Source: Nitrospinae bacterium bin107 (GTDB taxonomy: Bacteria > UBA8248). Taken from it: a stretch of DNA of 64,000 bases. Positions 25,220-34,700 of this stretch are shown here, piece after piece (position 1 is the stretch's first letter; each line of letters opens with the position of its first letter). A program made the translations under genes and the position numbers. The notes beneath the pieces were generated by a model. It did no database searches. It saw only the letters and a list, made by a program, of their open reading frames with translations, and was not told the DNA's origin. The stretch spans positions 296,791 to 360,790 of the forward strand of contig MPNJ01000003.1 of NCBI GenBank assembly GCA_002238965.1. The letters are read 5' to 3'.

Positions 25220-26454
25220 AGACGATCTATTTCGACTGCTTTGCGGGGGCTGCGGGCGACATGCTCGTGGGCGCTCTGCTCGACTTGGGGCTGGACTTCA
25301 CTGCCCTGGAAGGGGAGCTTGCGAAACTCGAAATTGGCGGCTACTCATTATCTAATGATAGCGTCCTAAAACAAGGGGTTACAGCCTGCAAGTTCAGCGT
25401 GAACATCACCCATGAAATGCACCATCATCATCATGAAGGAGAAGGCATCCACGGCGCGCATCATCATGGCCGCTCCTACCGCCAGATTCGGGAAATTCTC
25501 GAAAAGACGCCGATTCCCGAAACGCCCAAGAACCGCGCCATCTCCGCGTTTCACCGCCTGGGAGTCGTGGAGGCGGGCATTCACGGCGTCGAACTCGACG
25601 CGATTCATTTCCATGAAGTCGGCGCGGTGGATTCGATCATCGACATTACGGGCTATTTTCTGGGACTCCACATGCTGGGCGTCGAGCGGGTGGCGACCTC
25701 TCCCCTGCCGGTGGGAAGCGGGTTCGTGCAGTGCGCGCACGGGCGAATGCCGGTTCCAGCGCCCGCGACGGCGAAGCTGCTCGAAGGCATACCCGTGGCG
25801 AAGAGCAACCTCGAAGGCGAGATCCTGACGCCCACGGGCGCCTTGCTGCTCGGCGAGAGCGCGGAATACTTCGGCCCCATGCCCGAAATGACGATAACGC
25901 GGGTGGGCTACGGCGCAGGCGATAAGGACCAGCCAAACATCCCCAACGCCGTTCGCGCTTTTCTGGGGGAAAGCGAAGCGAGCACCGAAGGCGAAGGACC
26001 ACCCGCCACCATCGCCGTGCTGGAGGCCAACATCGACGACATGAGCCCAGAGCTATTCCCCCACGTCATCGAAGGGGCTATGAAGGCGGGCGCGCTCGAT
26101 GCGTTCTCCATACCCGTCACGGGCAAGAAGGGAAGGCCCGGACAACTGCTCACGATTTTAAGTCCCCTGGCGAAGCAAGACGCCCTCACCCGCTTCCTGT
26201 TCCGGGAGACGTCCACACTGGGCGTCCGCCGCCGCACAACGGAGCGCGCGGTCGCCGAACGCGCGTGGGTGGAGGTCGACCTCCCCTGGGGCCGGGTGCG
26301 CGTCAAGACAGGAACCTTCGAGGGCACCCTCACCAATATCGCGCCCGAATACGAAGACTGCAGGCGCCTGGCGGAGGAGAGCGGGGTGCCGCTCAAGGGG
26401 GTGATCGAGGCGGCATTGGCGCGCGCCAGAGAGATGCTGGAGAGCAGACCATGA
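25216..26454 (+). CDS. larC: Nickel insertion protein LarC, single uninterrupted chain
   Basis: 412 aa. LarC inserts nickel into the bisthiocarboxylate mononucleotide in a CTP-dependent reaction to finish the pincer cofactor. Seen: IYFDCFAGAAGDMLVGALLDLG at the start (core FDCFAGAAGDM), a His-rich loop around residues 57-77 (MHHHHHEG, HGAHHHGRSY) likely to hold nickel, HFHEVGAVDSIIDI, and ANIDDMSPE opening the second domain. In Lactiplantibacillus the gene is split by a programmed frameshift into larC1 and larC2; here the frame is continuous. The stop overlaps the next ATG by four bases. Confidence 0.96.
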   Translation: MKTIYFDCFAGAAGDMLVGALLDLGLDFTALEGELAKLEIGGYSLSNDSVLKQGVTACKFSVNITHEMHHHHHEGEGIHGAHHHGRSYRQIREILEKTPIPETPKNRAISAFHRLGVVEAGIHGVELDAIHFHEVGAVDSIIDITGYFLGLHMLGVERVATSPLPVGSGFVQCAHGRMPVPAPATAKLLEGIPVAKSNLEGEILTPTGALLLGESAEYFGPMPEMTITRVGYGAGDKDQPNIPNAVRAFLGESEASTEGEGPPATIAVLEANIDDMSPELFPHVIEGAMKAGALDAFSIPVTGKKGRPGQLLTILSPLAKQDALTRFLFRETSTLGVRRRTTERAVAERAWVEVDLPWGRVRVKTGTFEGTLTNIAPEYEDCRRLAEESGVPLKGVIEAALARAREMLESRP

Positions 26455-26693
26455 AAATCCGCATCAAACTGTTCGCCGATTTTGCGGACAAGATGCCGCC
26501 CGAACAAGATGCGGAGGGCACCGCCGAAATCACGCTGCCGGAAGGCACCAGTGTCTACGACGTACTCGATCGCTTCCAGATTCCCTACGAGGAGGCCTAT
26601 ATCGTCCTGCTCGACGGACGGCACGCGAAGAAATCGGTCGTGATACCCGAAGGCTCCGAGCTTTGCGTGTTCCCGCCCATCGTGGGGGGGTGA
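26451..26693 (+). CDS. MoaD/ThiS-type ubiquitin-like sulfur carrier protein in the lar operon
   Basis: 80 aa; ATG overlaps the larC TGA by four bases. The beta-grasp pattern (MKIRIKLFADFADKMP, ITLPEGTSVYDVLD, VIPEGSELCVFPPIVGG) ends in the Gly-Gly that MoaD and ThiS use for thiocarboxylate formation. Classical MoaD donates sulfur to molybdopterin synthase and ThiS to thiazole synthase, but no moaE, moeB or thi gene is adjacent. The overlapping arrangement suggests a role in the pincer pathway, perhaps as sulfur source or in recharging LarE. That is inference. Confidence 0.88.
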   Translation: MKIRIKLFADFADKMPPEQDAEGTAEITLPEGTSVYDVLDRFQIPYEEAYIVLLDGRHAKKSVVIPEGSELCVFPPIVGG

Positions 26694-26727
26694 GGATCTC
26701 CCTGGCCGGGAACGGAGAATATAAGAC

Positions 26728-27570
26728 ATGCTGACGATAGACGCCCAGGTCCACGCCTATGAAAGGGACCGCCCGGAGCGGCCGTGGGCCGGTTCTCTGC
26801 CGGGACCGTCCGAGATCACCGGCGACGGCATGGCCGCGGCCATGGATGCGGTCGGCGTCGACGCCGCCGTGCTGATCTCCCCGTTCGCCCTGTACCGCTA
26901 CGACGCCGGCTACGCGCTCGAGGTGCATGCCGCGCATCCGGGGCGGTTCGCCCTGATCAAGCCGGTCGACCCGACCGATCCCGCCGTGGCGGAGACGGTC
27001 GCCGAGTGGGCCGTCCTGGAGGGGACGGTGGGGGTGAGAATCATGCTGAACCCGGGCCCCGGCCTCGATCCGGCCCATCCGGGGATCGACCGGGTTCTCG
27101 GCGCCGCCGCGCGCGCCTCACTGCCGGTCAACCTCATGTGCTGGGGCCTGCTGGAGCATGTCGCGCGGTATGCGCGCGCGCATCCGGGCACGATGCTGGT
27201 GGTCGACCACTTGGGATTAGAGCAGCCGTTCTATCCGCCGGCGCCGCCTGAGCCATTCGCCGACCTCCCCGGGCTCCTGGCTCTGGCGGATCACGACAAC
27301 GTCGCCGTGAAGATCACCGGCGCCTGCACTCTCTCACGCGTACCCTACCCCTACGACGATATCTGGGACCCGCTCTGCCGGGTCTTCGACGCGTTCGGCA
27401 TCGATCGCTGCCTGTGGGGCACCGACTGGACGCGCGCGGTCAACCTGCTGACCTACGAGCAGGGCGTGGCGCCGTTCCGCCTCACGGACCGCCTGAGCGA
27501 CGAGGAGCGCGCGACGCTCATGGGCGGCGCCTTGCAGCGGATATACGACTGGTCGCCTGTGATCACCTGA
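26728..27570 (+). CDS. Amidohydrolase family protein (amidohydrolase 2 type)
   Basis: 280 aa; ATG with GGAG nine bases upstream. A TIM-barrel metal hydrolase of the amidohydrolase-2 (ACMSD/dicarboxylate lactonase-like) group: DAQVHAY near the N-terminus is the first metal site in modified form (Gln instead of His between D and VH), VVDHLGLEQPF holds the next conserved Asp-His, and LWGTDWTRA gives the C-terminal metal Asp. Members are lactonases, decarboxylases or hydratases. It starts 34 bases after the lar operon and could be the last gene of that transcript; its role there is unknown. Confidence 0.85.
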   Translation: MLTIDAQVHAYERDRPERPWAGSLPGPSEITGDGMAAAMDAVGVDAAVLISPFALYRYDAGYALEVHAAHPGRFALIKPVDPTDPAVAETVAEWAVLEGTVGVRIMLNPGPGLDPAHPGIDRVLGAAARASLPVNLMCWGLLEHVARYARAHPGTMLVVDHLGLEQPFYPPAPPEPFADLPGLLALADHDNVAVKITGACTLSRVPYPYDDIWDPLCRVFDAFGIDRCLWGTDWTRAVNLLTYEQGVAPFRLTDRLSDEERATLMGGALQRIYDWSPVIT

Positions 27571-27834
27571 GCGGGCGGGATTCGACCCTCTACGGGGTCA
27601 ACCCCGACTGAGGAAGGGGGGCCGCCGACCAAGAATGGTTTCGAAACCCACTCCCGCCGCAGGGTGAACCCCTCCTCGGGCTCTTTCCACAGACTGTGAC
27701 CCCGTGCCTACAGGTACGTTTCGATGCGCGAGGTATTCATAGGGGCGGACCCGTGTGTCCGCCCGATTGCCCAGACGCGGAAAAATGGGAGAACACGCAG
27801 GCCCTTCCCTACGCCGCCTGGCCATTTTTCTCCA

Positions 27835-27862
27835 GTAGGGACAGGTCGCGACCTGTCCCTAC
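27835..27862. repeat. Perfect 28-base palindrome of the GTAG/CTAC repeat family
   Basis: The half-site GTAGGGACAGGTCG is followed at once by its exact reverse complement. Best-conserved copy of the repeat family seen at 8041, 9433, 28051, 42790 and 52614. Confidence 0.9.
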
Positions 27863-27891
27863 AATATCCGCGCCCCCTTTTACCTACGTTC

Positions 27892-28034
27892 GTCATTCCG
27901 GCGGATGCCAAAATCCAGAAACGATTAAGGTGGAGATACTGCGGTTTTTTATTCTCTATCCGATTGGATTGGGGTGACTGAAAAACCAAAGGTGAAAAAT
28001 AAGACCCCTGGATTCCTGCATTCGCCGCAATGAC
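27892..28034. repeat. MITE-like element with imperfect terminal inverted repeats
   Basis: The left end at 27892-27918 (GTCATTCCGGCGGATGCC...) and right end at 28008-28034 (...GCATTCGCCGCAATGAC) are inverted copies matching at about 22 of 27 positions. About 90 bases lie between, with no coding potential. GTCATTCC-type ends are common in bacterial interspersed repeats. Confidence 0.6.
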
Positions 28035-28102
28035 GGTCAAAATCGAATGTCGGACAGGCGCGGGGGCCTGTCCATACGAAAAACAGCGCGGGGGGCGCGC
28101 AC

Positions 28103-29131
28103 TCACGAATCGATCACAACAGGCGCGCGGCCGATAATCCGGTTTTCCGAGAGGTCGGCCAGCGCCTTTTCCACCTCGGCCAGGGGGTACGTCCCCGAAA
28201 CGACTGGCTTCACCCGGCCCGATCCGACCCAGTCGGCGGCCTCGGCCAGCTCCGCGCAATTCACGTAGCGCGATCCGGTTACCGTGATCTCGTCGTTCAC
28301 GAAGCGGGTGGGGTCGCTCGCGAAGACCGTTCCCGGCTGAAAGCCCACGACGACGAGGACGCCCGTTCTCGCCAGCGAAGCGAAGCTCTTCGGCAGCGTC
28401 TGCTCCGTGCCCACGAACTCCAGCACGGCCTCGGCTCCCTTGCCGCCGGTGATCTCTTCGACGACCTCGGCGAAGTCCTCCTCCAGGCCGTTCACAGCGT
28501 GGTCAGCGCCCAGTTCCCGGGCCCGGGCGAGCTTTGCGTCGTCGATGTCCACCGCGACAATGCGCGCGCCGAAGGCCTTGGCGATCTGGACGGCGTGGAT
28601 TCCCACACCGCCGCAGGCGCCGACGACGACCACATCGTCCCCCGGGCGCACACCCGCGCGCGTCTTGATGGCCTTGAGCGGGGTCGCCACCGGGCTCACG
28701 ATGGTCGTGGCCTCGGCGTAGCCCACGCCTTCGGGAATGGCGCACAGGTTCCCCGCCGGGACCCGAACATATTCGGCGTAGCCGCCGTCCTGGTGAACCC
28801 CGAAGTAGCCCCGGAAATTCTCGCACAGCGTCACCCGGCCGAGCCGGCAGAACCGGCATTGACCGCAGGTGAGATAGGCGTGGACGACCGCGCGGGTACC
28901 CTCCTCCCATCCCTCGACGCCCGGTCCCCTTGCGGCCACTTCGCCCGCGATCTCGTGGCCCATGACGAGGGGCAGCTTTCCGCCGATCCGGCCCGCGCGG
29001 ATGGTCACGTCGAACTGATCCGGCGCGCAGGCGTGAACGCGCAGCACGACCTCCCCGTATCCCGGCGCCGGGTCGGGCACCGTTTCGAGCGTCAGGGGAC
29101 CTCCCCATTCATGCAGAACCATGGCGCGCAT
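28103..29131 (-). CDS. Zinc-binding alcohol dehydrogenase family protein (medium-chain)
   Basis: 342 aa. MDR fold: GHEIAGEV (~58-65) and the structural-zinc cysteines in CGQCRFCRLGRVTLC (~95-109) are intact, and the Rossmann motif is VVGACGGVGIHAVQIAK near 170. The catalytic-zinc Cys expected in ACGVCxTD is replaced: the segment reads ACAPDQFD, putting Asp at that position. Asp ligands occur in some enoyl/acryloyl reductase-like MDRs, so it may be a reductase rather than an alcohol dehydrogenase. ATG start; a 159-base gap separates it from maoC upstream on the same strand. Confidence 0.9.
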   Translation of the reverse strand: MRAMVLHEWGGPLTLETVPDPAPGYGEVVLRVHACAPDQFDVTIRAGRIGGKLPLVMGHEIAGEVAARGPGVEGWEEGTRAVVHAYLTCGQCRFCRLGRVTLCENFRGYFGVHQDGGYAEYVRVPAGNLCAIPEGVGYAEATTIVSPVATPLKAIKTRAGVRPGDDVVVVGACGGVGIHAVQIAKAFGARIVAVDIDDAKLARARELGADHAVNGLEEDFAEVVEEITGGKGAEAVLEFVGTEQTLPKSFASLARTGVLVVVGFQPGTVFASDPTRFVNDEITVTGSRYVNCAELAEAADWVGSGRVKPVVSGTYPLAEVEKALADLSENRIIGRAPVVIDS

Positions 29132-29290
29132 CGCAGCCTCCTCGTTGGTCGGACAAAATCATTACGAATGGTCCGGAAAAACGCATTTTCCTCATTTCCC
29201 GATGATTCTGTGGAGAACTACGCGTTCCCGGACTTCTAAAGATACATTCGGATAATGAGTTTATCTAATTGATAAAAAAGGAGATATTTT

Positions 29291-29749
29291 TTATTCTTTC
29301 TCTCTTCGCTCGACCATGATGGTGACGTCGCCCTCGTGGATGCGCTCATCGCTCTGGTTCAAGAGTGTCAGCGACAACGTCACAATTCCCTGCCCCTTGC
29401 TTGAGATGCGCTTCGATTTCACGACGACCTCGCCGGAAATCGTATCGTCGAAACGAATCGGGCCACGGAAGCGCCACTCCACGCCCAGGAACGCCTCGAC
29501 CGTTCCTTCTACGATACCGAGCCTCGTCACCAAACCCATGAGGAAGGAGAGACCGAGCAGTCCGTGGGCCACCCTTTCCCCGAAAGGGGTTTTGGCCGCC
29601 GCCTCCGCATCGGTGTGCAGGTAGGTGTAATCGCCCGTCAAGGCGGAGAAGGCGTTGACGTCGGACTCTCCTATCGTGCGCGCGGCGGTCTTCCATGCCC
29701 TGCCCTCTTCGAATTCCTCAAAAAACAAGCCTGTAGCCTCGTATTCCAA
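29291..29749 (-). CDS. MaoC family (R)-hydratase-like protein
   Basis: 152 aa; TTG start preceded by AGGAG six bases upstream. A hot-dog fold MaoC-like dehydratase: the catalytic segment reads FSALTGDYTYLHTDAEAA (Asp-x4-His as in R-specific enoyl-CoA hydratase), followed by PFGERVAHGLLGLSFL. The substrate loop WRFRGPIRFDDTIS is also typical. It would hydrate or dehydrate a beta-hydroxyacyl-CoA. It begins 10 bases after tonB and is probably the last gene of the long minus-strand operon, though no functional link to energy transduction is apparent. Confidence 0.9.
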   Translation of the reverse strand: MEYEATGLFFEEFEEGRAWKTAARTIGESDVNAFSALTGDYTYLHTDAEAAAKTPFGERVAHGLLGLSFLMGLVTRLGIVEGTVEAFLGVEWRFRGPIRFDDTISGEVVVKSKRISSKGQGIVTLSLTLLNQSDERIHEGDVTIMVERREKE

Positions 29750-29759
29750 AACACGCTCC

Positions 29760-30605
29760 TCAATTCAAAAGAAAACGGAAGGTGATTTCGCCCCATTGCT
29801 CCTTGTCCTCAGCGCCTGGAGGCAGCGGACTGAAGCGCCAGCGCTTCAGGTGGTTCGAGGCCAGACCCTCCAGGTAGGCGCTTGCTTTTCTGGTCGGAAT
29901 GACACGGCCGACGGTGCCGTCGGGCAGCACCCAAAACTTGAGCACGATCTCCGTCGTACTTTCGAGCCTCTCGAGTTTCGGGGGTTTGGGCTGAAACAGG
30001 ATTCTCCGCCTCGCTGCAGGCCCTGCGATGTTGGTCCGCCTCTGCTGCCTGGAAGAGCGGGAGCCGCTCAGGCGCGATAATTGCTCCAACATCTTTCTGT
30101 CCGCTTCGGAGCCCGGCAATGCTACTTTTTTTCTTCGCTTCAACCCCCTTGACTCGCCTGCCTTTGTCTTTTCATCTACCGGCAACACAATTTCGTCCAC
30201 CGTCTCTCCCGCCTGCAAAGCGCCTAATGAGGGTATCTCGCCAGGCGCAAGCACCGGTTCTGGCATATCCAGAACGGGGGCATCGGGCAGTGGCTCGCTC
30301 TCGGGCAAAACCCCCGGATCGGGCGCTACGAGCTTCGTCTTCACATCCATGTTCAAGTCCCGCTCCGCCATGGATTTTTTTTGAAGCATATGGTTCAAAT
30401 CAAGCGGTTCCGGCAGGGGAACTTCGGGCAAAACCTTCGGAAGCAACGCTTCGGGTATGGGAACCTCGCGGCGCACCAGATCGACTTCCATTCTTTCGGG
30501 CTGTTTGGCGAATATCGTGGGCAGTTTGAAGGCGGGACTGAACAGAATCACCCCCATATGAACGGTGATGGAAATCAGAATCGTCAGGATGAGTGAAAAG
30601 CTCAT
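29760..30605 (-). CDS. TonB family energy transducer
   Basis: 281 aa. One N-terminal membrane helix (SLILTILISITVHMGVILF), then a long Pro- and charge-rich periplasmic linker (VPIPEALLPKVLPEVPLPEP) and a TonB-type C-terminal domain from ~195 (EIVLKFWVLPDGTVGRVIP, then LEGLASNHLKRWRFSPLPPG). It carries proton-motive force from ExbB/ExbD to outer-membrane or envelope partners. It is 25 bases downstream of exbD. No TonB-dependent receptor gene is nearby; the two large TPR genes of the same operon are the likely partners. Confidence 0.88.
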   Translation of the reverse strand: MSFSLILTILISITVHMGVILFSPAFKLPTIFAKQPERMEVDLVRREVPIPEALLPKVLPEVPLPEPLDLNHMLQKKSMAERDLNMDVKTKLVAPDPGVLPESEPLPDAPVLDMPEPVLAPGEIPSLGALQAGETVDEIVLPVDEKTKAGESRGLKRRKKVALPGSEADRKMLEQLSRLSGSRSSRQQRRTNIAGPAARRRILFQPKPPKLERLESTTEIVLKFWVLPDGTVGRVIPTRKASAYLEGLASNHLKRWRFSPLPPGAEDKEQWGEITFRFLLN

Positions 30606-30630
30606 GGTATTTCAGCCGGCCTCCTTCGGG

Positions 30631-31056
30631 CTATTTCGTCTTCTTTTTTTCCACTCGTTTCGTTGGCGCCGTCGCAATCGACATGCGCAGGGCGCCCGCC
30701 TGTTTGGCAATATCCATCACCTGCACCACCATACCGTGCGGTACGCCCTTGTCCGCTCGAATGATGATCATACCCTCCGACTGCACTTTCAACTCTTCTA
30801 TCAACCGGCCCCAGAGCGATTTCAGCGGCACCTGATCATTATTCAAAAACACCCTTTCATCACGCGAGATAATGAGGATCAAATCCTTGCGGACGGGGTG
30901 TTCCTGCGTGACGGTGCGCGGCAACTCCACCTTGACGCCCGGCTGTAAGACGAATGAAGAGCTCAGGACAAAGAACAGGAGCAGCAGGAAGATGATGTCG
31001 ATCATGGCCGTCATGCCGGGTTCGGCCCGTACTCGCCTGAGGTCTCGAAATTTCAT
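30631..31056 (-). CDS. exbD: ExbD/TolR family biopolymer transport protein
   Basis: 141 aa. A single membrane helix near the N-terminus, MTAMIDIIFLLLLFF, carries the essential proton-conducting Asp (~20). A periplasmic domain follows (VELPRTVTQE, DLILIISRDERVFLNN, MIIIRADKGVPHGMVVQVMD). It forms the stator with ExbB. The C-terminal tail is Lys-rich. Seven bases separate it from exbB and 25 from tonB, so the three-gene motor is co-transcribed. TolR rather than ExbD function cannot be excluded; the neighbouring TonB-like gene favours ExbD. Confidence 0.93.
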   Translation of the reverse strand: MKFRDLRRVRAEPGMTAMIDIIFLLLLFFVLSSSFVLQPGVKVELPRTVTQEHPVRKDLILIISRDERVFLNNDQVPLKSLWGRLIEELKVQSEGMIIIRADKGVPHGMVVQVMDIAKQAGALRMSIATAPTKRVEKKKTK

Positions 31057-31063
31057 CGCTTCC

Positions 31064-31663
31064 TCACCTCTTCAGCGTCTCGACGACCCGGTAGGAGTGC
31101 TTTTCGATTTCCAGGATGAGGCGGTCCGCCTTGTTGGTGAAATAGTTGTAAAAAATGAGCGTGGGTATGGCGATGACGAGCCCGGTCGCCGTCGTGATAA
31201 GGGCCTCGCTGATGCCGCCGGCGAGTTGACTTGGGTGAGCGATTCCCTTCTCGCTAATGATGGCGAAGGTCCGAATCATGCCGAAAACCGTGCCCGTAAG
31301 CCCCAGAAGCGGCGAAATGGCGGCAATCGTTCCCAAGGCGCCCAGATTCCTGTCGAGCGTGGTAACCTCCTGCCTGCCCGCATCCTCAACGACGGAGCGG
31401 AGTTCTTCCCGATTTCTATCGTGATTCGCTATCGTGACGAGCAGTATCCTGCCCATGACCGATGGATAGCGTCGGCAAAGGGTCATGGCGTCTGACACCT
31501 GGTTCTCCGCAACCAGATCCCTGACCTGCTGCAAAATATCGAGTTGAATGATTTTCTTGGTGCGCAGGTTGAGAGTCCGCTCCAGGACAATGGCCAAGGC
31601 CAAGATGGAGCAAACGCCCAACGGAATCATCAATACCCCGCCTCTGGCCAAAAATTCGAACAT
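31064..31663 (-). CDS. exbB: MotA/TolQ/ExbB proton channel family protein
   Basis: 199 aa from ATG at 31663, with AAAGGTG upstream; a start at 31714 would run into the preceding TPR gene. Three membrane helices: LARGGVLMIPLGVCSILALA, then LGALGTIAAISPLLGLTGTV and GGISEALITTATGLVIAIPT. The last two, with the conserved GLTGTVFGMI and TTATGL, line the proton path with the ExbD Asp. Acts in the inner membrane. It follows the 1044-aa TPR gene by 37 bases. Confidence 0.93.
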   Translation of the reverse strand: MFEFLARGGVLMIPLGVCSILALAIVLERTLNLRTKKIIQLDILQQVRDLVAENQVSDAMTLCRRYPSVMGRILLVTIANHDRNREELRSVVEDAGRQEVTTLDRNLGALGTIAAISPLLGLTGTVFGMIRTFAIISEKGIAHPSQLAGGISEALITTATGLVIAIPTLIFYNYFTNKADRLILEIEKHSYRVVETLKR

Positions 31664-31700
31664 CAATATGCACCTTTGCGTAAATGGGAGCCTTCGATTT

Positions 31701-34700
31701 TCATCGTCGAGCACGCTTCCTGGTTTGTTTCGTAATTCGCCTGATGGCGAACCGGGCTTTTCGCTTCAATGCGGGATCTTCCACCACTTTGCTCATCTTC
31801 TGGTAAATCCGGAGGGCAAGCGTGCGCTTTCCCGCTTTTTCATACAACTCACCTGCCCGCACATATGCCCGCGCTACCCATATTTTCTGATCAGGGTATC
31901 GATAGGTCAACTTCAAGTATTCAGCCGCTGCGCCCGGACCTCTTTGCTCAGTAGATATCCGGGCGTACGCGAAATACGCCTCCGCCGCTTGTTCCGGCGC
32001 CCCAAACTCGACTGCGAAGCCCAGAGCGCGTTTCGCATCGGCATATTTTCTTCGCTTCCTGTACAACTCGGCCGCCAAGAGCGCGGATTGACTTCGCAAG
32101 TCCACGCCAGCGGACTCACTCCTCATGATTACCGCAAGGTGAGAGAGCGCCGCACGATCTTCGCCAAGCCGAATCAAGCAACGTCCCAAGGCGAATCGAG
32201 CAAGCATTTCATAGTCATGCCCCGGAAACGTCTCCAAAAATTCCGTTAGCCTCTGCTTCGCCTCTTCGCACCGACCGATGCCGGCCAGTGTTTCCCCGAC
32301 GCCAAAAAGCCCATCGGCGCGAAAAGCCTCCGCCGGAAGCCGGATCAACAATGTCTCATAAGAATCCAGGGCTTTGTCGATATCGTTTTTGCTCCGATAT
32401 ATGCCCGCCATTCGCAACATGGCATGAGCGGCCAGAGCATTGTTCGGGTATCGTGTGATGACGTCCTTGTACGCCGTAAGGGCTCCTTCCGTCTTCCTCT
32501 GCGTAAGCAAAACCTCGCCGATTTGAAAAACCAGGGAAATACTCAGATTGCTCTCCGGGTACCGTTCAATATATTCCCGTGCGCCCGATAAGAATTTCGA
32601 ATACTCCCCGAGTTGAAGGTGACTGAGCAAACGGCCATAGACGGCTTCCGAGAACTTCGGGTGAGAAGGATACCCATTCATCATAAGTCGATATAAGCGG
32701 TTCGCTTCTCTGTAGCGACCTTCATTATACGATGAGTCGGCAAGGCGCAAATATGCTTCGCCCGCCAGGGGGGAATCTCGATATGATTCCTGAAATTCAA
32801 GAAGTTTCTTGCGCGCCAAGGCGTATTGGCCCTTTCTGAAAGGTACCAGCGCCAGAATATATTTTACCTCGGCCACCTTTTCGCTTTTGGGGTAGCGTTT
32901 CAAAAAGATTTGAAAGTTCTTCTCCGACGCATCGAAACGACTACGCCTGAACAGCAATTTCGCCTTCTGGTACAACGCTTCCTTGGCGACATCGCTGCCC
33001 CGGTATTTCTTTTCTATTCTCTCGAAAGATTGCAAGGCGCCGTCATAGTTTCTAAGGTTGAAGCGAGCCTCCCCCGCGCGTGCAAGAGCTTCCGCCGCCA
33101 GAACGCCACCCGGCTTATGTTCGAATACGCGATCGAAGGCGAGCGCTGCTTCTTTCCAGTTCTTCTTCCGGTATAGAATCCACGCAAGACCTCCCAGAGC
33201 GCGGTAATACTCGGGGCTCTTTCCGGGAAGCGCCCGGAAAGCGCGAGCGGCCTCATTCAGATCGCCCAATTCAAAAGCCGCTTCTCCATACCACAACATG
33301 GCCACACCATCCGGAGAAATCGTGGATCCTCTCTCCGGCAAGAAGGCCCAATGCTTCAGCACATTCAACGCGCCCTTGAAATCCCGGAGCCTGAATGCGG
33401 CGAAAGCCGCCCCCATCGCCGCAGAACGAGCGGCATCCTGCTCCGCCAGCCGGTGAGTGGAAACCGGCGGGTAATCAGCGCCCTGACGCAGAATCCCGTA
33501 GGCGCGCTTCACTTTTCCGAGATGGTATTGAGAGAGGCCTTCCACGATTCTCGCGATGCGATAGATTCTGCCAAGCGGGAAATCATCGCTTACCTTTCCC
33601 GCCAGAACGGATGCTTCTTGATACACCCCGATTTGGAACAACTTCCAGGCCAATTGCAGGCGTAAAGCGCCGGCAAGCGTTTTACGGCGATTGTCGCGAG
33701 AAAAACCCAGAATACGGGCTTTTATCGTTTTCAATTTTTTCTGAGATTGTTGTAGGGATTCGATTTCAGCGGATAGCAAACCCGCCTGCACGAAAACTTT
33801 GAGGAAATGCTTCGGGTGACGACGCATAAAAAGAGAGAAAGTGCGTTTTGCATTCCCGATTTTGCCCAGGTACAACCGCGTCCAGCCGATACCGTACAGC
33901 GCTTCTCCCTGAAGCGCATTATCTGGCTTTTCTCTGCCTGAACCGAGCGCCTCGGCCGCGGTATAGCGTTTTTCCGCCTGCGCATAATTTTTTCTTTGAA
34001 GATAGAGATTTCCAAGCGCCACGAGGGCCTGTACGTCGAGCCGCCCCTTCGCATTCGCAAGCATCGTCCATGAGTCGATCGCTTCTTCGACGGAGCCCGT
34101 TTTCGCCTGCACCCAACCTTTCAGAAAAACCGCCTCCTCATAGGCGAAATTTCCTTTTTCCCACGATTGCCCTTCCAACAGGGCGAGGCACCCCTCGTAG
34201 TCACGCGCCTCGCAACGCTCTTGCGCCAATGTATATCTCGCAGCCGCCACGTAGCGAAGGCCGTCGGTCAGAAACAAGTTCAACAATCTTTCCCTTCTAT
34301 CCCTGGCTTCCTGATTTCTTCTCAAATCTAGAAGCGTCTCTCCCGCCCAGAAGAGAGCAGCCGCGCGCCAGAAATGAATCTTCGTTTTCTTCGCCAATCC
34401 TTCGAAAAGAGTGAACGCCTCTACGGGCAAGCCTTTTTTCAGATAGGCATACGCCGTATTGAAATGTTCGCTCTCATCGACAAAGTCATCCGACGAACTA
34501 CCGAAGTATTGCGTCAAATCCAGGTCCGGCATTTTTTCGGAAGGAATCGGGCGGGCGGGCAGGCGGATCAATGGAGTTTCAAGCTCAACAAAAACGGCGG
34601 GAAGACGAACACCCAATCGCTTGGGCGGGATGGGGCGCACACGAGTTGCAGTGAGGTGTTCGATATTGGGTGATTCCACCACGACTTCGGGCAAGGAAAT

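Larger units (their letters stand above)
27571..28102. repeat. Repeat-filled intergenic region
   Basis: 532 bases without a convincing gene between convergent amidohydrolase and alcohol dehydrogenase genes. It holds: a GGGCGGAC-type palindrome at 27741-27764; a perfect 28-base palindrome at 27835-27862 (half-site GTAGGGACAGGTCG); an element at 27892-28034 bounded by ~27-base imperfect inverted repeats beginning GTCATTCCGGCGG; and a further GGACAGG palindrome at 28051-28078. The region looks like a sink for short repetitive elements. Confidence 0.8.
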
